From Telmatospirillum sp. (GTDB taxonomy: Bacteria; Pseudomonadota; Alphaproteobacteria; Rhodospirillales; Magnetospirillaceae), in the NCBI GenBank assembly GCA_009712185.1, contig WASQ01000068.1, positions 1-40,619 on the forward strand: a DNA stretch of 40,619 bases. Direction: 5' to 3'. A program made the position numbers and the translations under genes. Below are positions 1-6,967 of this stretch, piece by piece. Below the pieces are notes generated by a model, which did not search any database, had not been told where the DNA came from, and saw nothing but the letters and a program-made list of their open reading frames with translations. Every line of letters starts with the position of its first letter. Position 1 is the first letter of the stretch.

Positions 1-32
1 TCTGTCTCCGGATCCCCCCGGTCCGGCCGCCG

Positions 33-761
33 TCAGTCCGGATCGGCGGGATGCCCTGTCTGAATGCCGACCACCGCCGCCAGAGTCCGGTCGATATGCT
101 CGCCGGTCAAGGTACAGGCCAGATCCGCGTCGCGCGCCAGTGCGGCTTCCATGATGCCGTGATGTTCGGCGTGAACGTCACGGCCGAGACCGCGATTGAC
201 CAGACTGAAGCGGCGATAACGCTCGGACTGGTGGTAGAGGATCCCCCGGAAGTGATGCAGCCAGCGCGACCCGCAACCGGCGATCAGGGCTTCGTGAAAG
301 GCACGGTTGCGGTCCTCCCAGGCGTCGACCGAGGCGCGGTCCTTGCGATCCAGACGGTCCTCGGCAAGGCTCAGGCGATGGAAGGCGGCAACCACTCCGG
401 CCTCCCAACCATCGTCGCCGGCTTCGATCGATTCGCGCAGCGCCAGGCATTCCAGCAGTTTGCGCATCCGCGTGATATCCTGGAAGTCCGCCATCGAGAC
501 CGGCGCAACCCGGAAGCCCCTCTGCCCCTCGGCGGTGACCAGGGCGTCCGACAGCAGCAGGGTCAGCGCCTCGCGCAGGGTACTGGCCCCTACTTCATAC
601 TGCGCGCGCAACTGCTCGATCCGGAGTTTGCTGCCGGGCGCCAGAACGCCATGAATGATGTCGCGCCGCAGAGTGTGATAGGCGAATTCGATCAGGGTCT
701 TGGCCGAATGCCGGCCTTGCCCGCCCTCCTCATCCGGCGCAAGGGAAGATGCACCATCCAT
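33..761 (-). CDS. GntR-family transcriptional regulator, FCD subfamily
   Basis: Probable ligand-responsive DNA-binding repressor. The 242-residue product has an N-terminal winged helix-turn-helix at about residues 20-88 and an all-helical FCD ligand domain at about 95-225. The FCD domain carries the D/N..FH..L and EHHGIMEAA segments that supply metal or carboxylate ligands in this family. The frame is open further upstream, to a TTG at 983, but the ATG at 761 has a strong AGGAGG eight bases before it and leaves a normal-length protein, so I place the start there. The longer N-terminus would be low-complexity Pro/Gly/Gln-rich. It diverges from the sigma-54 activator at 1173. A cluster of AT-rich palindromes at 957-996 could be its operator. 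The effector cannot be told from sequence; FCD regulators usually sense small organic acids. Confidence 0.9.
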   Translation of the reverse strand: MDGASSLAPDEEGGQGRHSAKTLIEFAYHTLRRDIIHGVLAPGSKLRIEQLRAQYEVGASTLREALTLLLSDALVTAEGQRGFRVAPVSMADFQDITRMRKLLECLALRESIEAGDDGWEAGVVAAFHRLSLAEDRLDRKDRASVDAWEDRNRAFHEALIAGCGSRWLHHFRGILYHQSERYRRFSLVNRGLGRDVHAEHHGIMEAALARDADLACTLTGEHIDRTLAAVVGIQTGHPADPD

Positions 762-956
762 GTCTTTCGCCTCCTGGCGGCCTGCGCCCCCGCGCCCGGC
801 GTCCGGGCCGCTGACCGGGGCCGGGGCCTGGGATTGGGATTGGGAATGAATACCGCCATCCTGTTGATCGGGGACCGCCGGCCGGCCATCTGTCAGGTCG
901 GGGGTCGACCACGGCAGTTTATCGCGACGCGGCAAATTAGGCCATAATAAACGGTT

Positions 957-996
957 ATTTTCAAAATCACTGTTGATTTTCAAAATATCGATATTT
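957..996. promoter_or_regulatory. Cluster of three AT-rich palindromes, putative operator array
   Basis: ATTTTCAAAAT, an 11-base inverted repeat with a single central C, occurs at 957-967 and again at 976-986, 19 bases start to start. It is followed by the perfect 14-base palindrome AAATATCGATATTT at 983-996, overlapping the second copy. Such an arrangement between two regulator genes fits repressor binding, most simply by the adjacent GntR protein. Which protein binds is inference. Confidence 0.55.
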
Positions 997-1125
997 CAAT
1001 TGACAAGCAATCGGCGTAATTCCACAGTGCCTGCACCCCTGGAGAGAATCGTCGTCGACGCGGCGCATTTCCCGGGCGACGGACCTCTCTTACGCGCCGC
1101 GCGAACCGGCGCGCCCTAAGGACCG

Positions 1126-1140
1126 GTGTTCCGGGAACAC
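1126..1140. promoter_or_regulatory. 15-base perfect palindrome upstream of sigma-54 regulator gene
   Basis: GTGTTCCGGGAACAC: seven-base arms around one central G, ending 32 bases before the ATG at 1173. The size and symmetry fit a dimeric regulator binding site. The cognate regulator is unknown. Confidence 0.45.
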
Positions 1141-1172
1141 TTCCCGCCCAATCCGCGTGACAGGAAGCCATA

Positions 1173-3026
1173 ATGCATATGTCTCCCAGCGCTCCCGCCG
1201 AACGCCGTCTTCCCGTTCCGGACGCGGGCCGGCGCCTTCGGGCCGCGGGCGGAGACGGGCTTTCCCGGCGCCCCCCGATCGCGACGGCCGCGCTCAATCC
1301 GGCGACCGGGGGCGGTGACGACATCCGCCACAGTTTGCCCGCCTGGGACGACCTGCGGACAAGATTGCGATTCTCCCTCCGCGACGGCCGGATCTGGCTC
1401 GATGACCAGAGGATGCTGCTGATCCATTTGTCGTCCCTGGCATCGCTGCGACGCGAAATGATCAATCTGCTGGGCATCGACCGCGCACGGGGCCTGCTGA
1501 TGCGGATGGGGCATGAATCGGGAACCCGCGACGCCGCGATCGCCCGCAAAGTCCGCCCGGGGGCCAGCTATTTCGACATTCTGGCGGTCGGTCCGCAGCT
1601 TCACGCGCTGGAAGGGATCGTCGCGGTGGATCCGGGCCGGATCGAGGTCGACGTCGAACGCGGACATTTCTATGGAGAATTCATCTGGCGCGATTCGTCC
1701 GAGGCGGACTGCCATTTGCAGTCCTTCGGCCAGAGCGCGGATCCTGTCTGCTGGATGCAGCTTGGCTATGCCATGGGATACACCAGCGCTTTCATGGGAC
1801 GCCCGATCATTTATCGCGAGGTTCAGTGCCGCGCCATGGGTCATGCCGTATGCAGGATTGTCGGCAAACCGGCCGAGGAATGGCCGGATCCGGAACGGGA
1901 GATGCGGCATCTGCAACCGGTCGCCGCGGACGACGGGGCGGCGGTCGCCGCCGCGCCGGCGGCACCACCGGCCCGCATGCCGGAACCCGAAGCCCCGTCG
2001 CAGGTGGACCGGCTGGTCGGCACATCCTCCGGTTTCACCCAGACCTGTGCCCTGATCCGCAAAGTCGCGTCGACAAACGCGACGGTGCTGTTCCTGGGAG
2101 AAACCGGGGTGGGCAAGGAGCGCTTCGCCCGCGCCCTGCATCAGTTGTCCGGCCGGGCCGGCTCCGCGTTCGTCGCCGTCAACTGCGCCGCCATTCCCGA
2201 CACCCTGATCGAGGCGGAACTGTTCGGTGTCGAAAAAGGGGCCTACACCGGCGCATTGCAATCCCGGCCCGGGCGGTTTGAAAGGGCGGACGGCGGGACC
2301 CTGTTCCTGGACGAGATCGGCACCCTCAATCCGATGGCGCAAAGCAAGCTGTTGCGGGTCCTGCAGGAACGCGAGGTGGAGCGGGTCGGCGATGTCCGCA
2401 GCCGTCGGGTCGATGTCCGCGTCATCGCCGCGACCAATGTCAATCTTCAACAGGCGGTACGGGCCGGCGATTTCAGAGAGGATCTGTTTTTCCGGTTAAA
2501 CGTTTTTCCGGTCCGGATCCCCCCTCTCAGGGAACGGCGCGACGACATCCCCATGCTGATGGAGTATTTCCTGCGGCGCTTCGCCACCCAGCATGGGCGG
2601 CGTGTCGCCGGTTTCGCGGAACGGGCGGTCAGTGCCCTGTTCGACTATGACTTCCCGGGCAATGTCCGGGAATTGGAAAACATGGTCGAGCGCGCGGTCA
2701 TCCTGGCCGGCGAGGACGATATTCTGGATGTCGGCCATCTGTTTCCCGACGATGGCGGCGCCACCCCGGCATTGCTGGGAATCGATCGCCAGGGTCGCTG
2801 CAACCCGGGGACAGACGATGGCGGCGACCGGCAGGACGCTCCGGCAGGAATCGCCCATCTGATCGACCGGGCGCTTGACGACTGCACGCCGCTTGAGGAA
2901 ATCGAAACCATGCTGATCCGGGCGGCGGTCGAACGGTCCGGCGGCAATTTGTCTCTGGCGGCGCGCAGCCTTGGCATGACGCGCCCGCAACTGGCCTACC
3001 GGTTCAGCAAGCTCGACGAGGACTGA
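1173..3026 (+). CDS. Sigma-54-dependent activator of the XylR/DmpR/MopR (phenol-sensor) type
   Basis: A 617-residue NtrC-class activator with an aromatic-effector sensor. Order: XylR_N-like domain (about 45-150), V4R domain (about 150-228), Pro/Ala-rich linker, AAA+ domain (about 265-505; Walker A GETGVGKE at 309-316, Walker B LFLDE near 385) and a C-terminal Fis-type helix-turn-helix (about 575-612). Lined up from memory with MopR, zinc ligands C155, E178, C181 and C189 match C193, E216, C219 and C227 at identical spacing, and phenol-contacting H106 and W134 match H144 and W172. The sigma-54 contact loop is GAYTGA (356-361) rather than GAFTGA, a tolerated variant. The start is supported by AGGAAG shortly upstream; a second ATG two codons later is possible. 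No phenol hydroxylase or other aromatic catabolic gene is nearby, so its target lies elsewhere. Confidence 0.93.
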   Translation: MHMSPSAPAERRLPVPDAGRRLRAAGGDGLSRRPPIATAALNPATGGGDDIRHSLPAWDDLRTRLRFSLRDGRIWLDDQRMLLIHLSSLASLRREMINLLGIDRARGLLMRMGHESGTRDAAIARKVRPGASYFDILAVGPQLHALEGIVAVDPGRIEVDVERGHFYGEFIWRDSSEADCHLQSFGQSADPVCWMQLGYAMGYTSAFMGRPIIYREVQCRAMGHAVCRIVGKPAEEWPDPEREMRHLQPVAADDGAAVAAAPAAPPARMPEPEAPSQVDRLVGTSSGFTQTCALIRKVASTNATVLFLGETGVGKERFARALHQLSGRAGSAFVAVNCAAIPDTLIEAELFGVEKGAYTGALQSRPGRFERADGGTLFLDEIGTLNPMAQSKLLRVLQEREVERVGDVRSRRVDVRVIAATNVNLQQAVRAGDFREDLFFRLNVFPVRIPPLRERRDDIPMLMEYFLRRFATQHGRRVAGFAERAVSALFDYDFPGNVRELENMVERAVILAGEDDILDVGHLFPDDGGATPALLGIDRQGRCNPGTDDGGDRQDAPAGIAHLIDRALDDCTPLEEIETMLIRAAVERSGGNLSLAARSLGMTRPQLAYRFSKLDED

Positions 3027-3352
3027 TCGCACCGGCCGGGACGTTACCGGAGCCCCCCCGCCCGCCTTGGGCGAGGACGGGCGGGGACGGGCCGGTCAAC
3101 TGGCGATCGGTCATCCTCATCTGCGATTGGTGCCGGCTATTGAGGACTCTCCGGCTGGCAAAGCGCGACGCCCCTCTTTGCCCCTTCCCCTTTGCCGGGC
3201 ATCGGCAAAAACGATTGCCAAAGGTGACGCCGGCAGGATGAATACCCGATCCCCATCGGCCATAGCTGTCGGCGACGCCCTCCGCTTCCGCCATGGAGAC
3301 CGGCAGCGCAGTCGCGCGAACCAGGAAGCCAGCCACGAAAAGGAGTCCCCCC
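3027..3352. other. Intergenic region after the sigma-54 regulator gene
   Basis: A 326-base gap. The first 70 bases hold a complex GC-rich hairpin (3031-3096). The rest shows no persuasive gene. An open frame runs into the PhzF-like gene from 3293, but the ribosome site at 3341 argues against translation starting there. Confidence 0.5.
3031..3096 (+). terminator. GC-rich nested hairpin, probable terminator
   Basis: An outer stem ACCGGCC (3031-3037) with GGCCGGT (3090-3096) encloses an inner stem CCCCGCCCG (3056-3064) with CGGGCGGGG (3078-3086). It begins five bases after the activator stop codon. No T-run follows, so termination efficiency is uncertain. Confidence 0.5.
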
Positions 3353-4189
3353 ATGGCCGCCTCATCCGCCCCCAGTTTGCCGATATTTCAGATCGATGCC
3401 TTTACCGACCGCCTGTTCGCCGGCAATCCCGCGGCTGTGTGCCCGCTGACCGAATGGTTGCCCGATCCCGTCCTCCAGGCGATCGCGCTTGAGAACAACC
3501 TGTCCGAAACCGCCTTCCTGGTGCGGCGGGGCGAAGACTACGAATTGCGATGGTTCACGCCGGCCGTCGAGGTCGATCTGTGCGGCCACGCGACCCTGGC
3601 ATCGGCCCATTTGATTCTGGATATCCTGGAACCCGGACGCGACCGCGTCGCTTTCCGGACCCGCAAGGCGGGCATTCTGACCGTCGAGCGCCAGGACGGC
3701 TGGCTGGCCATGGACTTCCCCGCCCGCCCCCCTCATCCGGTTCCCGCGCCCGCGGAACTGGCCCAGGCGCTGGGCGCAACCCCGCGGGAAACCCTGATGG
3801 CGCGCGATCTGCTGGCTGTCTTCGACAATGCGCGTCAAGTCGCCGATCTGACTCCGGATTTCGCGGCCATCGCCCGGCTGGACTCGTGGGCGGTGATCGT
3901 CACCGCCCCCGGAGACCGCGGCTCTGGCGAAAGCGCGGACGGGGTCGACTTCGTGTCCCGCTTCTTCGCCCCGGCCAAGGGTGTTCCAGAGGATCCGGTG
4001 ACCGGATCCGCCCATTGCACGCTGGTTCCCTTCTGGGCCGGCCGGCTTGGCCGGAACGATCTCGTCGCCCGGCAGGTCTCGGCCCGGGGCGGTTTACTGC
4101 GCTGCCGGCTCTCCGGTGACAGGGTCACTCTTTGCGGGCAGGCCGTCCTTTATCTGGAAGGACGGATCGCCCTTCCCCGGCACCCCTGA
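3353..4189 (+). CDS. PhzF-family isomerase-like protein
   Basis: A 278-residue member of the PhzF/diaminopimelate-epimerase fold, in which two similar halves enclose an acid-base site. Visible family motifs are NNLSETAF near residue 45, containing the conserved catalytic glutamate of PhzF, then the CGHATL loop, and DPVTGSAHC in the second half. The family includes PhzF of phenazine synthesis and many orphan isomerases. No other phenazine gene is present here, so a phenazine role is not supported and the substrate is unknown. The ATG at 3353 is preferred because AGGAG lies at 3341-3345, seven bases before it, and translation begins directly with the typical LPIFQIDAFTDRLFAGNPAAV-type strand. 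It is monocistronic by spacing and probably cytoplasmic. Confidence 0.9.
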   Translation: MAASSAPSLPIFQIDAFTDRLFAGNPAAVCPLTEWLPDPVLQAIALENNLSETAFLVRRGEDYELRWFTPAVEVDLCGHATLASAHLILDILEPGRDRVAFRTRKAGILTVERQDGWLAMDFPARPPHPVPAPAELAQALGATPRETLMARDLLAVFDNARQVADLTPDFAAIARLDSWAVIVTAPGDRGSGESADGVDFVSRFFAPAKGVPEDPVTGSAHCTLVPFWAGRLGRNDLVARQVSARGGLLRCRLSGDRVTLCGQAVLYLEGRIALPRHP

Positions 4190-4198
4190 CCCCGGATC

Positions 4199-4274
4199 TT
4201 CACGCTCCCCGTCCGTCGCCCTTGATCCCCGGCGACAGCATTCCCAAGTGGCAGGAACGCGCGGGGAGCGCGAA
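4199..4274. other. Long inverted repeat in the glutathione peroxidase leader
   Basis: CGCTCCCCG (4203-4211) pairs with CGGGGAGCG (4262-4270), and TTC/GAA pairs extend this after one mismatch. The 50-base spacing makes it a possible transcript stem between the PhzF-like gene and gpx, either a terminator for the first or a leader structure for the second. Confidence 0.3.
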
Positions 4275-4298
4275 ACCGGATAACAAGGGAGGACAGGG

Positions 4299-4784
4299 AT
4301 GGGCGGCCTTGATGACATCGAGATCCGGACGATCGATGGCGACTGGATCACATTCGGACATTGGGCCGGCGCCGTCCGGCTGGTGGTCAATGTTGCCAGC
4401 AAATGCGGATTTACGCCCCAATACCGTGGTCTTGAGGCGCTTTACCGGACATTTCACGACCAGGGATTCGTCATTCTGGGGTTCCCCTGCGATCAGTTCG
4501 GACATCAGGAGCCGGGTACCGATGCCGAGATCCGGACGTTCTGTCAGACCACCTATGACGTCAGCTTTCCGATGTTTTCGAAGATCGACGTCAATGGACC
4601 GGACACCCATCCCCTTTATCGCCGCCTGAAGGAGGCGGCGCCCGGCCTGCTGGGAACCGGCGCCATCAAATGGAACTTCACCAAATTCCTGATCGACCGC
4701 GACGGGACGGTGCTGCGCCGGTTCGCCCCCACGGATTCTCCTGAGGCGATCGCGCCGGAGATCGAAGCGCTGATGGCCCGCTGA
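4299..4784 (+). CDS. Glutathione peroxidase family thiol peroxidase
   Basis: Reduces hydrogen peroxide and organic hydroperoxides with thiol reductants. The 161-residue protein has the usual length of bacterial non-selenium enzymes. The peroxidatic cysteine is C36 in ASKCGFTPQY. The second conserved block, GFPCDQFGHQEPG, carries C64 and the conserved glutamine, with Asp in place of the usual Asn after the cysteine. The WNFTKF motif near residue 125 supplies the active-site Trp and Asn. C64 is a plausible resolving cysteine, which would make thioredoxin rather than glutathione the likely reductant, as for many bacterial members. GGGAGG six bases before the ATG supports the start. No export signal is seen, so it is probably cytoplasmic. 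Confidence 0.94.
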   Translation: MGGLDDIEIRTIDGDWITFGHWAGAVRLVVNVASKCGFTPQYRGLEALYRTFHDQGFVILGFPCDQFGHQEPGTDAEIRTFCQTTYDVSFPMFSKIDVNGPDTHPLYRRLKEAAPGLLGTGAIKWNFTKFLIDRDGTVLRRFAPTDSPEAIAPEIEALMAR

Positions 4785-4836
4785 CGCGCCGGCAACGGGT
4801 CAGCGACCGGGTTTAGCCCCGACTTTCGTTGCAGGA

Positions 4837-4898
4837 AAATTTAACATTAGAAAATAGTTATAAAAATAAAAGTATATAATTATTATAAAATATATGGG
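4837..4898. promoter_or_regulatory. Very AT-rich island before the oxygenase gene
   Basis: About 62 bases contain only a handful of G or C in an otherwise GC-rich window. A TATAAT lies at 4875-4880 and TATAAA-like words follow. I found no -35 box at ideal spacing. It could be an UP-element-like promoter or a binding site for an AT-seeking nucleoid protein. Confidence 0.45.
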
Positions 4899-4947
4899 AT
4901 TTGTTAGGAGGCCGCTCACCCTGGGCCATCCCGAAGGAGACCGTCCC

Positions 4948-5973
4948 TTGACCAACCCCTCCCGTTCCGGCCTGCCCGTCCTTGATCTCGGCGACTTCCT
5001 GAGCCCCGGCGCCGCGCGACGCCGTTTCGTCGACAGCCTGCGCGGGACCGCCCATGACATCGGATTTTTCTATCTGGTCGGACATGGCGTTCCGGAATCG
5101 CTGATCGCCGAAGGCTTTGCCCAGTCACGCCGGTTTTTCGATCGGCCGGACAGCGAAAAGCAGGCGATCGCCATGGTTAATTCACCCCATTTCCGCGGAT
5201 ATACGGCGCCGGGCCACGAATATACGCGGGGAGCGCCGGACTGGCGCGAGGAGCTGGACATCGGACTGGAGGCCCCGGCCCTGCCACGCGCCCCCGATGC
5301 ACCGGCCTGGACGCGGTTGCAGGGCCCGAACCAATGGCCGGCCGGCGTGCCCGAATTGCGTCCCGCGCTGCTCTCCTGGCAGGCCGAGGCGATCCGCGTC
5401 ACCAGCACCCTGCTGCGCGCCTTTTCCCTGGCGCTGGGACAGGCCGAGGACAGCTTTCAGCCCCTTCTGGACGGCGTCTCCAACCAGCTTCTGAAAACCA
5501 TTCATTATCCCGGCCGGGACCGGACCGGGAGCGATCAGGGATGCGGACCGCACAAGGACGGCGGGTTCCTGACGCTGCTGCGCCAGCATGAGATCGGCGG
5601 TCTCCAGGTTGAAACGCAGCAGGGATGGATCGATGTCCCGCCGCTGGACGGCACCTTCGTTATCAATATCGGCGAGCTGCTGGAACTGGCGACGGACGGC
5701 TATCTGAGGGCCACCATGCATCGTGTGCAGGCTCCGCCCGCCGGCATCGGACGCCAGTCCATCGCCTTTTTCCTGGGGGCCCGGCCGGACAGGACCGTCC
5801 CCCGTCTGACGTTGCCTCCCGCGCTGGCGGCCCGCGCCAGGGGCGCGGCCATCGATCCCGACAATCCGCTGTTCCGCGACGTCGGCGCCAACATTCTGAA
5901 AGGCCGGCTCCGGTCCCACCCGGATGTTGCGAGACGTCATTACGCGGATCTGCTGGAACAGATCCCACCCTGA
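4948..5973 (+). CDS. 2-oxoglutarate/Fe(II) oxygenase, isopenicillin N synthase-like family
   Basis: A 341-residue non-haem iron oxygenase. The N-terminal DIOX_N-like region (about 1-130) contains the family's GFFYLVGHGVP-like strand. The double-stranded beta-helix core follows, with iron ligands H202 and D204 in GPHKDGG and H258 in ATMHRV. The co-substrate carboxylate would be bound by R269 and S271 (RQS motif). Members hydroxylate, desaturate or cyclise small molecules; the substrate cannot be inferred, and there is no partner biosynthetic gene nearby. The start chosen is a TTG: GAAGGAGA sits seven bases before it, while the upstream in-frame ATG at 4894 has no ribosome site and would add an atypical leader. 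The AT-rich island directly upstream is probably its promoter. Confidence 0.9.
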   Translation: MTNPSRSGLPVLDLGDFLSPGAARRRFVDSLRGTAHDIGFFYLVGHGVPESLIAEGFAQSRRFFDRPDSEKQAIAMVNSPHFRGYTAPGHEYTRGAPDWREELDIGLEAPALPRAPDAPAWTRLQGPNQWPAGVPELRPALLSWQAEAIRVTSTLLRAFSLALGQAEDSFQPLLDGVSNQLLKTIHYPGRDRTGSDQGCGPHKDGGFLTLLRQHEIGGLQVETQQGWIDVPPLDGTFVINIGELLELATDGYLRATMHRVQAPPAGIGRQSIAFFLGARPDRTVPRLTLPPALAARARGAAIDPDNPLFRDVGANILKGRLRSHPDVARRHYADLLEQIPP

Positions 5974-6094
5974 AGGCCCGTCCGGCCCCGGTCTTGACAG
6001 AACGATGATGGCTGGGGTCTGCTGGCACGCGTCCGTCGCCCGCGGTCCGGATGGTCCGGCCGGGAAGACGGCGGACCTTCTGCCGAGGACGACC

Positions 6095-6682
6095 ATGCGC
6101 TGTCTCGCGCCCCTCCTTGCCGCAGCGATCTGCTGCGTGTCCCTCCCCGCCCTTGCTCAAGAAGCCCCTTTCGGCCTCAGATGGGGCGCCACTATCGAGG
6201 AACTGAAAATCCGCGGCGTCACCGGCGATGTCGTCCTGGACGACGGCTCCATCCGGACGGTTCAGGCCCGCTCCGTGAGCGGGGCGCCGGCCGATACCGG
6301 ATCGGTCCGTCTGATCGTGCATCGCCAATATGGCCTCCAGCGTATTGTCTGGCAGTCACGCGACCTGTCCGACGACCCGTCGGGCAACAAAGCGCTGACC
6401 GCCTATCAGAAACTGAAGGCCTCAATGACCGATCTCTATGGCCCCACAAAAAGCGCCGAGGAGGAACTGCCCTCGGGACTGGCGGCCGTTCCTGCCGGAT
6501 TTTTCCTCTGTCTCGCCGAGGATGGATGCGCCGCCATTGTCTCCGTCTGGCGGACGGCCGATGTCGACGTCCGCGTCCGGCTGGTGGGCACAACCACCGG
6601 GACCGGCTGGCTGGAGGCGATCTATCTGGGCCCCGACTGGTCGGATGTGACCCAGGACATGAAACGCCGCGGCGCCCGGTGA
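6095..6682 (+). CDS. Exported hypothetical protein
   Basis: A 195-residue protein with a clear signal peptide: a short basic start, a hydrophobic Leu/Ala-rich core, and a likely signal peptidase I site after ALA near residue 23. The mature part begins with a PFGLRWGAT segment, a short motif seen in other proteobacterial exported proteins of unknown role. It has two cysteines close together (CLAEDGC) that could form a disulfide in the periplasm. I do not recognise a family with confidence. The frame is open from further upstream, overlapping the end of the oxygenase gene, but the signal peptide fixes the ATG at 6095. The ribosome site (CGAGGAC) is modest. Confidence 0.75.
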   Translation: MRCLAPLLAAAICCVSLPALAQEAPFGLRWGATIEELKIRGVTGDVVLDDGSIRTVQARSVSGAPADTGSVRLIVHRQYGLQRIVWQSRDLSDDPSGNKALTAYQKLKASMTDLYGPTKSAEEELPSGLAAVPAGFFLCLAEDGCAAIVSVWRTADVDVRVRLVGTTTGTGWLEAIYLGPDWSDVTQDMKRRGAR

Positions 6683-6701
6683 TCCCTTTGCATGACGCGG
6701 C

Positions 6702-6720
6702 GCCGCCCGCCACGGGCGGC
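6702..6720 (+). terminator. GC hairpin after exported protein gene
   Basis: GCCGCCCG and CGGGCGGC form a perfect eight-base stem with a three-base loop, 20 bases after the stop codon. A run of A rather than T follows, so it is not a classical intrinsic terminator. The remaining bases to 6967 are AT-richer and probably carry the promoter of the next gene. Confidence 0.5.
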
Positions 6721-6967
6721 GGGATGCAGAAAAAAATGAACAACAGTTCAGAAATCGACCCGGAAACGACGAAAGCCCGTCACCGCCAATAAATGAACAC
6801 TCCGCCTGCGATATCTATAGCTGTTTCCGGCATTCATTTTTTCGATCATAGTATCGATTAAAAGCCGATTCCCTGGACAGACCTCAACCATCTCTTGCCA
6901 TCCCCCTATTTTTCATAATAGCGTGTGGCATCTTGACAGCGCTATCCGTCAATGTCCTGGAACCATC

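Larger units (their letters stand above)
762..1172. other. Divergent intergenic region between GntR and sigma-54 regulator genes
   Basis: These 411 bases hold no convincing gene. The half nearer the GntR gene is GC-rich and is an open-frame extension of it. The stretch from about 940 to 1010 is AT-rich and contains three palindromes, annotated separately. A TTGACA at 1000-1005 resembles a -35 box for rightward transcription, but I see no well-spaced -10. A further 15-base palindrome lies at 1126-1140. Confidence 0.6.

Noticed and set aside
762-983. N-terminal extension of the GntR regulator to 983
   Set aside because: It starts with TTG, has no ribosome site, would be low-complexity, and would run into the palindrome cluster; the ATG at 761 has a strong AGGAGG.
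3120-3140. Possible sigma-54 promoter upstream of the PhzF-like gene
   Set aside because: A GG word is followed ten bases later by TG rather than GC, so the essential -24/-12 pairs are not both present.
3353-4189. Phenazine biosynthesis
   Set aside because: Only a PhzF-like fold is present; none of the other phz genes is in the window, and most PhzF-like proteins are not in phenazine pathways.
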